From the NCBI GenBank assembly GCA_937884735.1, contig CAKZYI010000087.1, positions 1-6,407 of the forward strand: a stretch of 6,407 nt of DNA. The letters run 5' to 3'. The position numbers and the translations under genes were made by a program. Source of the DNA: an uncultured Pleurocapsa sp. (GTDB lineage: Bacteria; Cyanobacteriota; Cyanobacteriia; Cyanobacteriales; Xenococcaceae). The stretch's first letter is position 1; every line of letters begins with the position of its first letter. This document shows positions 1 to 5,878 of the stretch, one piece after another. Below the pieces are notes generated by a model, which did no database searches, had not been told where the DNA came from, and saw nothing but the letters and a program-made list of their open reading frames with translations.

Positions 1-251
1 CCGTAGAAATGTTTTTTATCCTTCAAGGTGAGTGAATGGCAGTGTGCGATGGCAAGGAAACTCTTTTGCAAGCTGGGGATAGTATCTTGATGCCCAAAAC
101 AGGTACTCATTATTTGAGGAATACAGGACAAGATCGTTTGTATGCTTTGTGTATGATGGTGCCGAATGAAGATTTTTCAGAATTAATCCGTAATGGTACT
201 CCTGTAACTTTAGATGAATGGGATTTACAGGTATTGTCTAGAATTAAGTGA
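1..251 (+). pseudogene. Cupin-fold protein, 3' part, interrupted by an in-frame TGA
   Basis: The frame is open from base 3 to the TGA at 249-251 except for a TGA at 33-35. Before that stop it reads VEMFFILQGE and after it MAVCDGKETLLQAGDSI. Read through, this makes a continuous cupin: E-x6-G, the end of cupin motif 1, lies before the stop. The second motif, G-x5-P...H-x3-N, is GDSILMPKTGTHYLRN, with its metal-ligand His. The stop replaces the residue where cupins commonly have Gly (GEG), so one base change GGA to TGA would explain it. The ATG at 36 could give a 71-residue product, and AAGGTGAG just before it resembles a ribosome site, but those bases also encode conserved cupin residues, so I do not accept it as a native start. 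The 5' end lies outside the window. The substrate is unknown. A sequencing error is possible. Confidence 0.65.
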
Positions 252-449
252 ACATTGAGTTAACCACAAAAAGCTAGCACCCTCAACAGTTTGCTCAATG
301 GGAAAGTCCCAAGTTAGTAGAATATGAATCTTGGGAGTCGATGGAGTCTTAAAGCTGACGTATTTTCCATAGATAGAGTTGGACTATTAAGTATTATCAG
401 TATGTCGTTGAATTTATTGTTGCCGAAAAATCGTAATTGAGGTTTTATG
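252..449. other. Non-coding gap with small nested inverted repeats
   Basis: No convincing gene is seen on either strand between the cupin and the SnoaL-like gene. Visible structure: CATTGAG (253-259) pairs with CTCAATG (294-300), GGGA (300-303) with TCCC (307-310), and TCCCAAG (307-313) with CTTGGGA (330-336). The last two share bases and exclude each other. None is followed by a T-run, so I do not call a terminator. A TGAGG ribosome-binding site for the next gene lies at 438-442. I found no promoter with both good -35 and -10 hexamers. Confidence 0.4.
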
Positions 450-830
450 ATGAATAATATAGCGATCGCAAAACAAGCTTTTGACTATTTTAGTCATGGT
501 TTGGCATCGGGAGAATGGGACAATTTTTTGGCAATGTTGACTGAGGACTTTACTTTTTCATTTCCTATCGCTCCTTTTCAAGGAAGAAATATTGGCAAGG
601 ATAAAGCAGAACGTTTTTTTAACTATGTATCGACCCAGGTTTTTACTGAAGGGCTATATTTAACTGTAGAAAGAATTACTAGCAATGAAACTACTGTAGT
701 TTTTGAAGTTCAGTCTCAAGGTTTAATGTCTGGTAATCCCTATCAAAACCAAGCAGCAATTTCTTTTGATGTTAGAGATAATTTGATTTGTGGCTATCGG
801 GAATATTTAAGCTTTATTTATAGTAGGTAA
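450..830 (+). CDS. SnoaL-like / NTF2-like small protein
   Basis: A 126-residue protein with the build of the SnoaL/NTF2-like superfamily (cone-shaped alpha+beta fold, usually 110-150 residues). An N-terminal helical stretch (IAIAKQAFDYFSHGLASGEW) is followed by an MLTEDFTFSFP strand. Then come FQGRNIGKDKAERFF, strands TVERITSNETTVVFEVQSQG and ISFDVRDNLICGYREYL. The terminal Y-R-E-Y-L element is typical of SnoaL-like proteins, where this strand lines the pocket. Family members are cyclases, isomerases, dehydratases or non-catalytic binders, so no reaction can be assigned. Two in-frame ATGs lie at 447 and 450. The TGAGG at 438-442 is 7 bases from the second and only 4 from the first, so I prefer 450. 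It follows the cupin by about 200 bases on the same strand and may or may not be co-transcribed with it. It converges with the DJ-1-family gene to its right. Confidence 0.85.
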   Translation: MNNIAIAKQAFDYFSHGLASGEWDNFLAMLTEDFTFSFPIAPFQGRNIGKDKAERFFNYVSTQVFTEGLYLTVERITSNETTVVFEVQSQGLMSGNPYQNQAAISFDVRDNLICGYREYLSFIYSR

Positions 831-836
831 TAAAAC

Positions 837-952
837 AATAAGTAGTTCAATGGGCGTATTTTGGGTAATGTCTCTGTCTTAGGAGATTGAGGTTTTTGAC
901 ATTTGTGCGATCGCTCCAGGTAGGTAAAAATGAGAATTGATTTGCGATCGCA
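837..952 (-). pseudogene. Decayed fragment of a TPR-CHAT gene
   Basis: Bases 837-930 align with 2855-2953 of the intact CHAT gene in the same orientation. By eye there are about 14 mismatches plus a 5-base deletion (TTTAAC-type gap after 880), which shifts the frame. Read on the minus strand, the fragment encodes FLPTWSDRTNVKNLNLL; the intact protein has FLLTWSDRINVKDLDLL at about 760-776. The next 19 bases (934-952) are identical to 3017-3035, encoding about 732-737 of the intact protein. The roughly 65 bases between the two blocks, which hold the catalytic-His codon, are missing. The fragment also stops before the Cys codon. It cannot make a working CHAT domain and has no start of its own. 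It is most simply a leftover of a duplicated or recombined CHAT gene. Confidence 0.8.
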
Positions 953-975
953 TAATATTGCGATCGCAAATCAAT
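936..975. repeat. Perfect 17-bp inverted repeat with two HIP1 sites
   Basis: ATTGATTTGCGATCGCA at 936-952 is exactly reverse-complemented at 959-975, with a 6-base spacer TAATAT. Each arm contains GCGATCGC (944-951 and 960-967). In RNA this would make a strong 17-bp hairpin. It sits between the convergent SnoaL-like and DJ-1-family genes. On the minus strand the stem is followed after a few bases by CATTTTTA, so it might end transcription of the DJ-1-family gene. The T-run is short and not adjacent to the stem, so the terminator role is only possible. The left arm coincides with the end of the CHAT remnant. Confidence 0.75.
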
Positions 976-1009
976 ATTAATCTTAGGAGTCAGTGGGTCG
1001 AATTTGTAG

Positions 1010-1681
1010 TTATAATAGACTGCTCTCCTTATCTTTGAATAGATTTTCCGTGGCGTAGGCAATAGCCTTGTTTACGAGTTCTGCTCCTGCTTTTTCAGGC
1101 GAACCGACATCGAATGGTGGATCTGGATTGTACTCCATCAAAAGTTGATTTATTTTGGCAGTTTCCTCACCATAAAGTGCAGCAGCAACCGTCAAAGCAA
1201 AATCAATTCCTGCGGTAACACCTCCGCCAGTGTAACGATTGCGATCGACTACTACTCTCTCCGTACCTACCTCAACACCCAACTCCGCCAGCTTATCTCG
1301 CATCGCCCAGTGAGTAGCAGCCCGATATCCTTCGAGTAGTCCTGCTTTGGCTAAAAATTCCGAACCGCCACAGACAGAGGTGATAAATTTAACGTTACTT
1401 TGTTGGCGGAAAAAATTAATTACTTCATCGTCGTTTACTACTGCTGGCTGCCCCATACCTCCGCCGACACAATATAGATCTAAGGTTGGACAATTGGCAA
1501 AGGTTGTATCGGGTAAGATTCTCATGCCGTCATCCGTGGCGATCGCATCTAAAGTTTTCCAGATTCGATGGATTTTGACATTTGGCAAGCCGCCAAACAC
1601 TTGTTGCGGTCCAACAATATCTAGTGCGGTCATGCCAGGATATATTACCAAGCCAATAACGTAATGTTCGGAGTTAGTCAT
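1010..1681 (-). CDS. DJ-1/PfpI-family protein, isonitrile-hydratase-like
   Basis: A 223-residue class I glutamine-amidotransferase-like (DJ-1/PfpI) protein. Its overall pattern matches InhA-type isonitrile hydratases, which add water to R-NC to give N-formamides. Markers are IGLVIYPGMTALDIVGPQQVF (catalytic-type Asp 21), PNVKIHRIWK, LDLYCVGGGMG and the nucleophile elbow SVCGGS with Cys 104. Further markers are GYRAATHWAMRDKLAELG, RYTGGGVTAGIDFALTVAA and YNPDPPFDVGSP. Length agrees with InhA (about 228). One difference: InhA has Thr right after the Cys (SVCTGS) and here it is Gly, so the same activity is not assured. A longer form from 1726 would add 15 residues (MPHVPSK...) that do not resemble the family. 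I chose the ATG at 1679-1681, although neither start has a clear ribosome site. Divergent from the GAF-LuxR regulator, which may control it. Confidence 0.9.
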   Translation of the reverse strand: MTNSEHYVIGLVIYPGMTALDIVGPQQVFGGLPNVKIHRIWKTLDAIATDDGMRILPDTTFANCPTLDLYCVGGGMGQPAVVNDDEVINFFRQQSNVKFITSVCGGSEFLAKAGLLEGYRAATHWAMRDKLAELGVEVGTERVVVDRNRYTGGGVTAGIDFALTVAAALYGEETAKINQLLMEYNPDPPFDVGSPEKAGAELVNKAIAYATENLFKDKESSLL

Positions 1682-1743
1682 AAATTTATTTTCTAAGAAT
1701 ACTTGCTTCGAGGGTACATGGGGCAAACAGAATCGCCTTTGTT

Positions 1744-1842
1744 TTGCGCCTAGTTACGGCAAACTATAAGCTTTTCTTGTCGGCGCGAGTCTCGAATGAA
1801 ATCTATCTTTTATACTAGGGACAACAGCCTATTGCGCCTAGT
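1744..1842 (+). repeat. 11-bp direct repeat TTGCGCCTAGT, two copies
   Basis: TTGCGCCTAGT occurs at 1744-1754 and 1832-1842, start to start 88 bases. The first copy lies just downstream of the candidate -10 of the DJ-1-family gene (minus strand), the second just downstream of the candidate -10 of the LuxR gene. That placement would fit operator sites shared by the two promoters. The binding protein is unknown; the LuxR-type neighbour is the obvious candidate. Confidence 0.5.
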
Positions 1843-1843
1843 A
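1813..1843. promoter_or_regulatory. 7-bp dyad overlapping the candidate luxR-family -10 box
   Basis: TACTAGG (1813-1819) and CCTAGTA (1837-1843) are exact reverse complements separated by 17 bases. The left arm overlaps the candidate -10 TATACT and the right arm overlaps the second direct-repeat copy. A dimeric regulator could bind here, in line with autoregulation, but a 7-bp dyad can arise by chance. Confidence 0.3.
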
Positions 1844-1871
1844 CTCAATCGGGTACTCTTCAAGACAACAT

Positions 1872-2564
1872 ATGACTGAACTACAGATTCTATTTAAAGA
1901 GATAGATCGAGTAAAAAACGAATCGGAGTTGCGATCGCGCCTCGCACCGCAAATCGGCGAATATTTCACTGCTACGCGATCGGGAGTATTTTTCTTTGAT
2001 CTCCTGATGAATGATTCTAGATTTATATATACTTTCAAAATTGCTCTGTCTACCGAGCATAATCCCGTAGCGCGTTACCTAGCCGAACGTCATGCCCCCG
2101 TTCACGAAGAGATGGTAACATCACCCAAAACTTGGCAAATCATTTGTCCTCGACCCGACCATTGGCACGTGATGGCAGGACCAATTGTTAATCGCGGTCA
2201 ATTGGTGGGTGTGGTGGGTTGTACCCGCAAAAAATCTATGGCTGCTTTTGATACTGAAAATTTAGCCGATCTTAGTGCTATTTGCCTGCATTTATCAGTT
2301 TGGTCGGCGACGGTAAAATCTGCTCAATACAGGGGCGGTCAGGGAGCATCTCTAATTACCGTGTTGACACCTCGCGAATTAGAGATTGCTGAATTAGTTG
2401 CTAAGGGAAAAACCAATGCAGAAATTGGTCGCGAGCTTTGGATTACAATCAATTCTGTCAAACAAGCTCTCAAACGCATGTTTCGCAAGTTGGAAGTTTC
2501 CTCTCGCGCAGAAATGGTGGCACAGCTTTTTACTGTAGAACAACATTCCCACGCCAGAAAGTAG
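1872..2564 (+). CDS. GAF-like sensor / LuxR-type HTH transcriptional regulator
   Basis: A 230-residue cytoplasmic DNA-binding protein. Residues about 10-145 look like a single GAF-type sensory domain: helix ELQILFKEIDRVKNESELR, strands SGVFFFDLL and HVMAGPIVNRGQLVGVVGCTR, then a closing helix FDTENLADLSAICLHLSVW. Residues about 164-220 form a LuxR/GerE helix-turn-helix: LTPRELEIAELVAKGKTNAEIG, then SVKQALKRMFRKLEVSSRAEMVAQ. These contain the usual T-P-R-E, G-x-T/S-N-x-E-I and V-K-x-x-L-x-x-x-F-R-K-L positions. There is no response-regulator receiver domain and no clear acyl-homoserine-lactone-binding pattern. The signal is unknown. The start is the ATG at 1872; no strong ribosome site precedes it. 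Its position head-to-head with the DJ-1-family gene suggests that gene and itself as targets. It converges with the CHAT gene, with 13 bases between the two stops. Confidence 0.88.
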   Translation: MTELQILFKEIDRVKNESELRSRLAPQIGEYFTATRSGVFFFDLLMNDSRFIYTFKIALSTEHNPVARYLAERHAPVHEEMVTSPKTWQIICPRPDHWHVMAGPIVNRGQLVGVVGCTRKKSMAAFDTENLADLSAICLHLSVWSATVKSAQYRGGQGASLITVLTPRELEIAELVAKGKTNAEIGRELWITINSVKQALKRMFRKLEVSSRAEMVAQLFTVEQHSHARK

Positions 2565-2577
2565 TAATGTTCGATGA

Positions 2578-5229
2578 TTAAAGCCAATTACCCACTAAAA
2601 CAAAAGCAGACCAATAAAAAGGATGTTCGTATTTAGGGTTATGTAATAACTTTAATTGTGCTTGGCGTAATGCTTGGGCTTTGGTTTTGGATGTAGTTAA
2701 AGCCCGATAAAATTCGCTCATAAATTGGGCGGTAGAATCGTCTTGAATCGACCAAAGAGTAGCAACAGTACTGCGCGCACCTGATCGCACTGCCACTCCT
2801 GCTAAACCCAAGGCTGCTTGTTTATCTCCCGTAGCGGTTTGACAAGCACTCAAGATAAGTAGTTCGATGGGTGTATTTTGGGTCATATCTCTGTCTTTTA
2901 ACAGGAGATCGAGGTCTTTGACGTTGATACGATCGCTCCAGGTAAGCAAAAAGGTATCTTCAGCGCGAGAGGAAAACTGTCCATGAGTGGCTAAAAGGAC
3001 TACGGGATAGGGTTGGGAATTGATTTGCGATCGCAATTTGTCTTGAGTAAAATCTCGATCTAATAGTATTTCAGCAGGTACTAGAGAGGCTATTTGATTT
3101 ACTTCAGTTTCCACGTTGGGTAAAGACTCGAAACCCTGACGGGATGCAGTTAATCCTCCTGCTATGGTTTGGATATTCTGGGAATTGAAAGAAGGGGTTA
3201 ATAGTTGTAAGCCAGGGGTGAGTGCCAGGCTGTATTTTTCTACTAGATATTGTTTGCCATTGTGTAATGCAGCTATTGGAATACCACTCAGCGCGCCATC
3301 GAGGACAAAGACTAGGGTTTTAGTTTGGTTTTGCTGTAGTTGGTTTTCTAGAGGGCGAATTAGCCAGTTGTATAGGGTTTGGTTGGGCTGTAGAGGGTCG
3401 GCAATTGCTAGAAACGGACTGAGATTGGTGTAAAAACTGGTAAAAACGCGATCGATTTGTTGGGGTGTAATCGGGGTTTGGTAGTATTTTAGGGGTTGTC
3501 CTGACTGGGAGAGAATTATTGCCAGGCGATTGCGTAAAATAATAGAGTAGATTACGGCTGCATCACTGTCTATATTTTCTATATTCTCAGGTTTGGCATC
3601 GATGCAGGCTTCGCGAAAAAAGTTATTTAACTGTGCTAGTTGCAAAGCTTCAATAGTATCGCGGGCTGCAATTAAATTTGCTTGAGAAGGGTTATTATCT
3701 AGCAGTAATGCTGCCCTTTCTCGATACAAAGGCTCAATGCGATCGCGAAATGCAAATTGGGTAGTGGGGTTGGTGGCGAGTAAATTGGCTCTCAATGTTT
3801 GTAAGCTATTGAAGGCGGAGTTATAAGCTTCTATTGCCAGTTTTTGTTGGTTTTGCGCCTGATAAATGCGTCCTAGCTGCCATTGCAAAAGATATACAGA
3901 GTCTGAAGTAATATTGCTATTTAAGATCGCCTGTCGAGTTAATTTTGATGCCTGGGGTAGTTTTCCTCTTTGCAGATATATCGCACCCAAATAACCCTTG
4001 GCATAGGCTTGGGCTTGTTTATCCTGCAACTGATGGGCTAGCTGTCGGGCAATATTGGCTTGAGCTTCGATTTCATTCCAGTAAATAAGATTATTTTCTT
4101 TTGGGATACATTGCTGCATTAAAGGGGAAGAGTATTTAGTTGTGTTTGGTTGATCGCAAAGTAAATTTTGGACTAAATTAAGGCGATCGTAAATCGTGCT
4201 GCGAGTTACTGGTAGTTGATCTAAATTGGTTGTTATCTTTGCCACCAAATCGGGCAAGGATTGATTATTAACGATACTGTTGTTTACTATTAGACTGAGT
4301 AAGTTTAATTGGGCTTTGGTTTTGGTAGTTAAATTATTAGTTAAAGTGGCTTGTTGATAGCAGTTTATTGCTTGTTTATATAAAGAGTTTTTATTTGATA
4401 AATTATTCTCTGCTAAACATTGAGAGGTATTATAATTTGTAGAAATATTGTTATTTAAATCGAGGCGATCGCCCAAGCGAAATACTGTATTTCCTACACT
4501 AAGTAGAATGTTTTTTTCTGTTTCAAAATCATCTAATTCTTTAGCAATAGTGGCAGCTTGTTTTAATATATCTAAAGATCTTTCCAAATTACCTGTATTC
4601 CTTAAAGTATTGCCCAAACTCAACAAAGCAGTAGCTTTTTTAGCAGAATTTTCTTGGCTGTTTAATTCTTCGACAACTATACCTAAAAGCTTATTGGCGC
4701 GACGATAATGCCCCAAGTCTTGCAAAGCTTGAGCTTGATTAATTTGATTGCTCATAATGGAGTGATCGCTTATTAATTCTCGATAAATCTCCTCTGCCTG
4801 TTGCCAAGTTGATAAAGCTAACTCCGCCTTTCCTTGCGATCGCTCTATACTCCCTTTTATATCTAAACTATTAGCCAAAATACGTTTTTGAGTATTGGTC
4901 TGAGGTAGAGAATCGAGTATTTCTAAAGCAGAGTAAATTGTTTTTTCAGAAGTGCTTAATGCCCCTTGCTTTTGTTGCGTCAAAGATAAATTGCTCAACG
5001 CCATTACTTGATTTAAAACATCTTGTTTTTGCTCAAAGTAATTAACCGCTTGCTGCCATACTTGACTAGAATCAAAATACCGTTCTTGTCGATATAAAAC
5101 CGTAGCGTGATCGACTAAAGAAATATCGTTGTTAACTTTTGCAGGTGTCGCAATAACTTTAGCTGCGATCGCCAGTCCTAAAGCTAAACTAAATAAAACT
5201 ACTAAATACCCTCGCAATGTTCTACGCAT
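2578..5229 (-). CDS. Exported TPR-CHAT protein (putative caspase-like protease)
   Basis: An 883-residue protein. An N-terminal export signal is visible: basic MRRTLRG, hydrophobic YLVVLFSLALGLAIAA, likely cleavage near Ala 27-Ala 30, and no lipobox. TPR-like helical repeats cover about 38-480; examples are ALLSLGNTLRNTGNLERSLDI near 201 and YLGAIYLQRGKLPQASKLTRQ near 413. Asn-rich, less regular stretches lie near 258-285 and 350-380. The CHAT domain fills about 590-883, with VFVLDGALSGIPIAAL (641-655) and YLVEKYSLALTPGLQLL. The His-Cys dyad lies in LLATHG (His 749) and LILSACQTATG (Cys 796), followed by GLAGVAVRSGARSTVATLWSIQDDSTA and WSAFVLVG. Both catalytic residues are present, so it should be proteolytically competent; the substrate is unknown. 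The ATG overlaps the end of the GNAT gene by 8 bases, without a clear ribosome site of its own, suggesting translational coupling. It is probably the last gene of an operon with the haemagglutinin-family gene. Confidence 0.92.
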   Translation of the reverse strand: MRRTLRGYLVVLFSLALGLAIAAKVIATPAKVNNDISLVDHATVLYRQERYFDSSQVWQQAVNYFEQKQDVLNQVMALSNLSLTQQKQGALSTSEKTIYSALEILDSLPQTNTQKRILANSLDIKGSIERSQGKAELALSTWQQAEEIYRELISDHSIMSNQINQAQALQDLGHYRRANKLLGIVVEELNSQENSAKKATALLSLGNTLRNTGNLERSLDILKQAATIAKELDDFETEKNILLSVGNTVFRLGDRLDLNNNISTNYNTSQCLAENNLSNKNSLYKQAINCYQQATLTNNLTTKTKAQLNLLSLIVNNSIVNNQSLPDLVAKITTNLDQLPVTRSTIYDRLNLVQNLLCDQPNTTKYSSPLMQQCIPKENNLIYWNEIEAQANIARQLAHQLQDKQAQAYAKGYLGAIYLQRGKLPQASKLTRQAILNSNITSDSVYLLQWQLGRIYQAQNQQKLAIEAYNSAFNSLQTLRANLLATNPTTQFAFRDRIEPLYRERAALLLDNNPSQANLIAARDTIEALQLAQLNNFFREACIDAKPENIENIDSDAAVIYSIILRNRLAIILSQSGQPLKYYQTPITPQQIDRVFTSFYTNLSPFLAIADPLQPNQTLYNWLIRPLENQLQQNQTKTLVFVLDGALSGIPIAALHNGKQYLVEKYSLALTPGLQLLTPSFNSQNIQTIAGGLTASRQGFESLPNVETEVNQIASLVPAEILLDRDFTQDKLRSQINSQPYPVVLLATHGQFSSRAEDTFLLTWSDRINVKDLDLLLKDRDMTQNTPIELLILSACQTATGDKQAALGLAGVAVRSGARSTVATLWSIQDDSTAQFMSEFYRALTTSKTKAQALRQAQLKLLHNPKYEHPFYWSAFVLVGNWL

Positions 5230-5833
5230 TATTAGGTTGAAACATAAACCAAAATTTAGTGTTATCTATATTAGTTGTAGCTGTAATTAAATAGCCCAGG
5301 TGTTGATAAATACTTACATTATTTTCAGTTCCAGTTTCTAGAGCAACGCCGTAAGATTGATAAGATTCTTGAGATATTTTGTGCAACTTTTTGATTATTG
5401 CCTTGCCAATTCCTTGCCCTTGATATTCAGGCATAACTCCAAGAATATCCAGGTAAAAATGTGATTGTTTTGGCACATTAATCTTTTTAACTTGAGAGTA
5501 TTTTTCAATTCTTAAAATAACATCTTCACCAACTGCGATCGCGAGTTGCTCGTTTAAAGAATCAATAGCTTCTGTTTGGCTATTTCGCTCACTTTCTGAT
5601 GGAGTTATAGAAGCAACACCTTTTAATTCGCCATTTAAAAAAGCTCCTAATAAAAATGAATCGGAAATCTCTGCTAAATCACATATGTATTGCATTAAAT
5701 ATTTACCTGACTTTTGATATTTATCGCCAAAGAAATAATTCATTATTGGACTTGACCTAAAAGCATTAAACAAAATTGTAACAACCTCATTTTTATCTCG
5801 AATACTTAACTGTTTTACTTCAATTTCTGCCAT
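5222..5833 (-). CDS. GNAT-family N-acetyltransferase
   Basis: A 203-residue Gcn5-related acetyltransferase, expected to move an acetyl group from acetyl-CoA to an amine. The N-terminal part (EIEVKQLSIRDKNEVVTILFNAFRSSP) is the beta1-alpha1 start. GAFLNGELKGVASITP gives the beta2-beta3 hairpin. Motif A is HFYLDILGVMPEYQGQGIGKA with the acetyl-CoA pyrophosphate loop Q-G-Q-G-I-G at 138-143. VALETGTENNVSIYQHLGY is motif B. The substrate cannot be read from sequence. I start it at the ATG 5831-5833, which has GAG nine bases upstream; the frame extends to a TTG at 5860, giving nine more residues. Its stop TAG (5222-5224) lies within the beginning of the CHAT gene. The gap to the upstream haemagglutinin-family gene is 45 bases. 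All three genes are probably co-transcribed. Confidence 0.9.
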   Translation of the reverse strand: MAEIEVKQLSIRDKNEVVTILFNAFRSSPIMNYFFGDKYQKSGKYLMQYICDLAEISDSFLLGAFLNGELKGVASITPSESERNSQTEAIDSLNEQLAIAVGEDVILRIEKYSQVKKINVPKQSHFYLDILGVMPEYQGQGIGKAIIKKLHKISQESYQSYGVALETGTENNVSIYQHLGYLITATTNIDNTKFWFMFQPNNA

Positions 5834-5878
5834 ATCTTTGTACTCAATATTTAATGACAAATGATTAATGATGAATAA

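Larger units (their letters stand above)
1682..1871. promoter_or_regulatory. Divergent promoter/operator region between DJ-1 and LuxR genes
   Basis: These 190 bases separate two divergently transcribed genes and must hold both promoters. Candidate -10 boxes are TATACT (1811-1816) for the regulator and TATAGT (complement of 1763-1768) for the DJ-1-family gene. Neither has a good -35 at normal spacing, which suits activator-dependent promoters. An 11-bp direct repeat and a 7-bp dyad lie around these boxes and are listed separately. GTACTC also occurs twice, 12 bases apart (1841-1846 and 1853-1858). No strong ribosome site precedes either gene. The promoter calls are by eye only. Confidence 0.45.
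462..5542. repeat. Twelve HIP1 octamers (GCGATCGC)
   Basis: Exact copies start at 462, 907, 944, 960, 1539, 1931, 3027, 3739, 4465, 4836, 5165 and 5535, within genes and between them. About one per 530 bases is far above chance (roughly one per 65 kb for a random octamer) and is a known signature of many cyanobacterial genomes. The repeats are dispersed, not an array. The pair at 944 and 960 forms the core of the hairpin listed above. Confidence 0.9.

Noticed and set aside
36..251. Separate small gene starting at ATG 36
   Set aside because: The upstream frame encodes the rest of the same cupin domain, so the ATG is an internal codon after a nonsense change. The purine-rich stretch before it is conserved coding sequence.
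847..1062. Open frame of 71 residues on the minus strand between the SnoaL-like and DJ-1-family genes
   Set aside because: Its first part overlaps the end of the DJ-1-family gene in another frame and its last part is the frameshifted CHAT remnant. It is a chance join, not a gene.
1682..1726. N-terminal extension of the DJ-1-family protein to the ATG at 1726
   Set aside because: The added 15 residues do not resemble the family, whose members begin shortly before the IGLVIYP-type strand, and no ribosome site supports the upstream start.
1872..2564. Quorum-sensing LuxR (acyl-homoserine-lactone receptor)
   Set aside because: Only the DNA-binding domain is LuxR-like. The N-terminal part looks like GAF and lacks a recognisable autoinducer-binding pattern; no LuxI-type synthase is present.
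2565..2577. Bidirectional terminator between the LuxR and CHAT genes
   Set aside because: Only 13 bases separate the stops, and I see no stem-loop with a T-run there or in the adjoining gene ends.
2339..2587. Minus-strand frame opposite the LuxR helix-turn-helix
   Set aside because: It lies wholly across a well-supported gene and resembles no family; the same holds for the plus-strand frames within the CHAT, DJ-1 and haemagglutinin genes.
462..5542. Repeated GCGATCGC copies as a CRISPR or iteron array
   Set aside because: Copies are dispersed at irregular distances, mostly inside coding sequence, as expected for HIP1.
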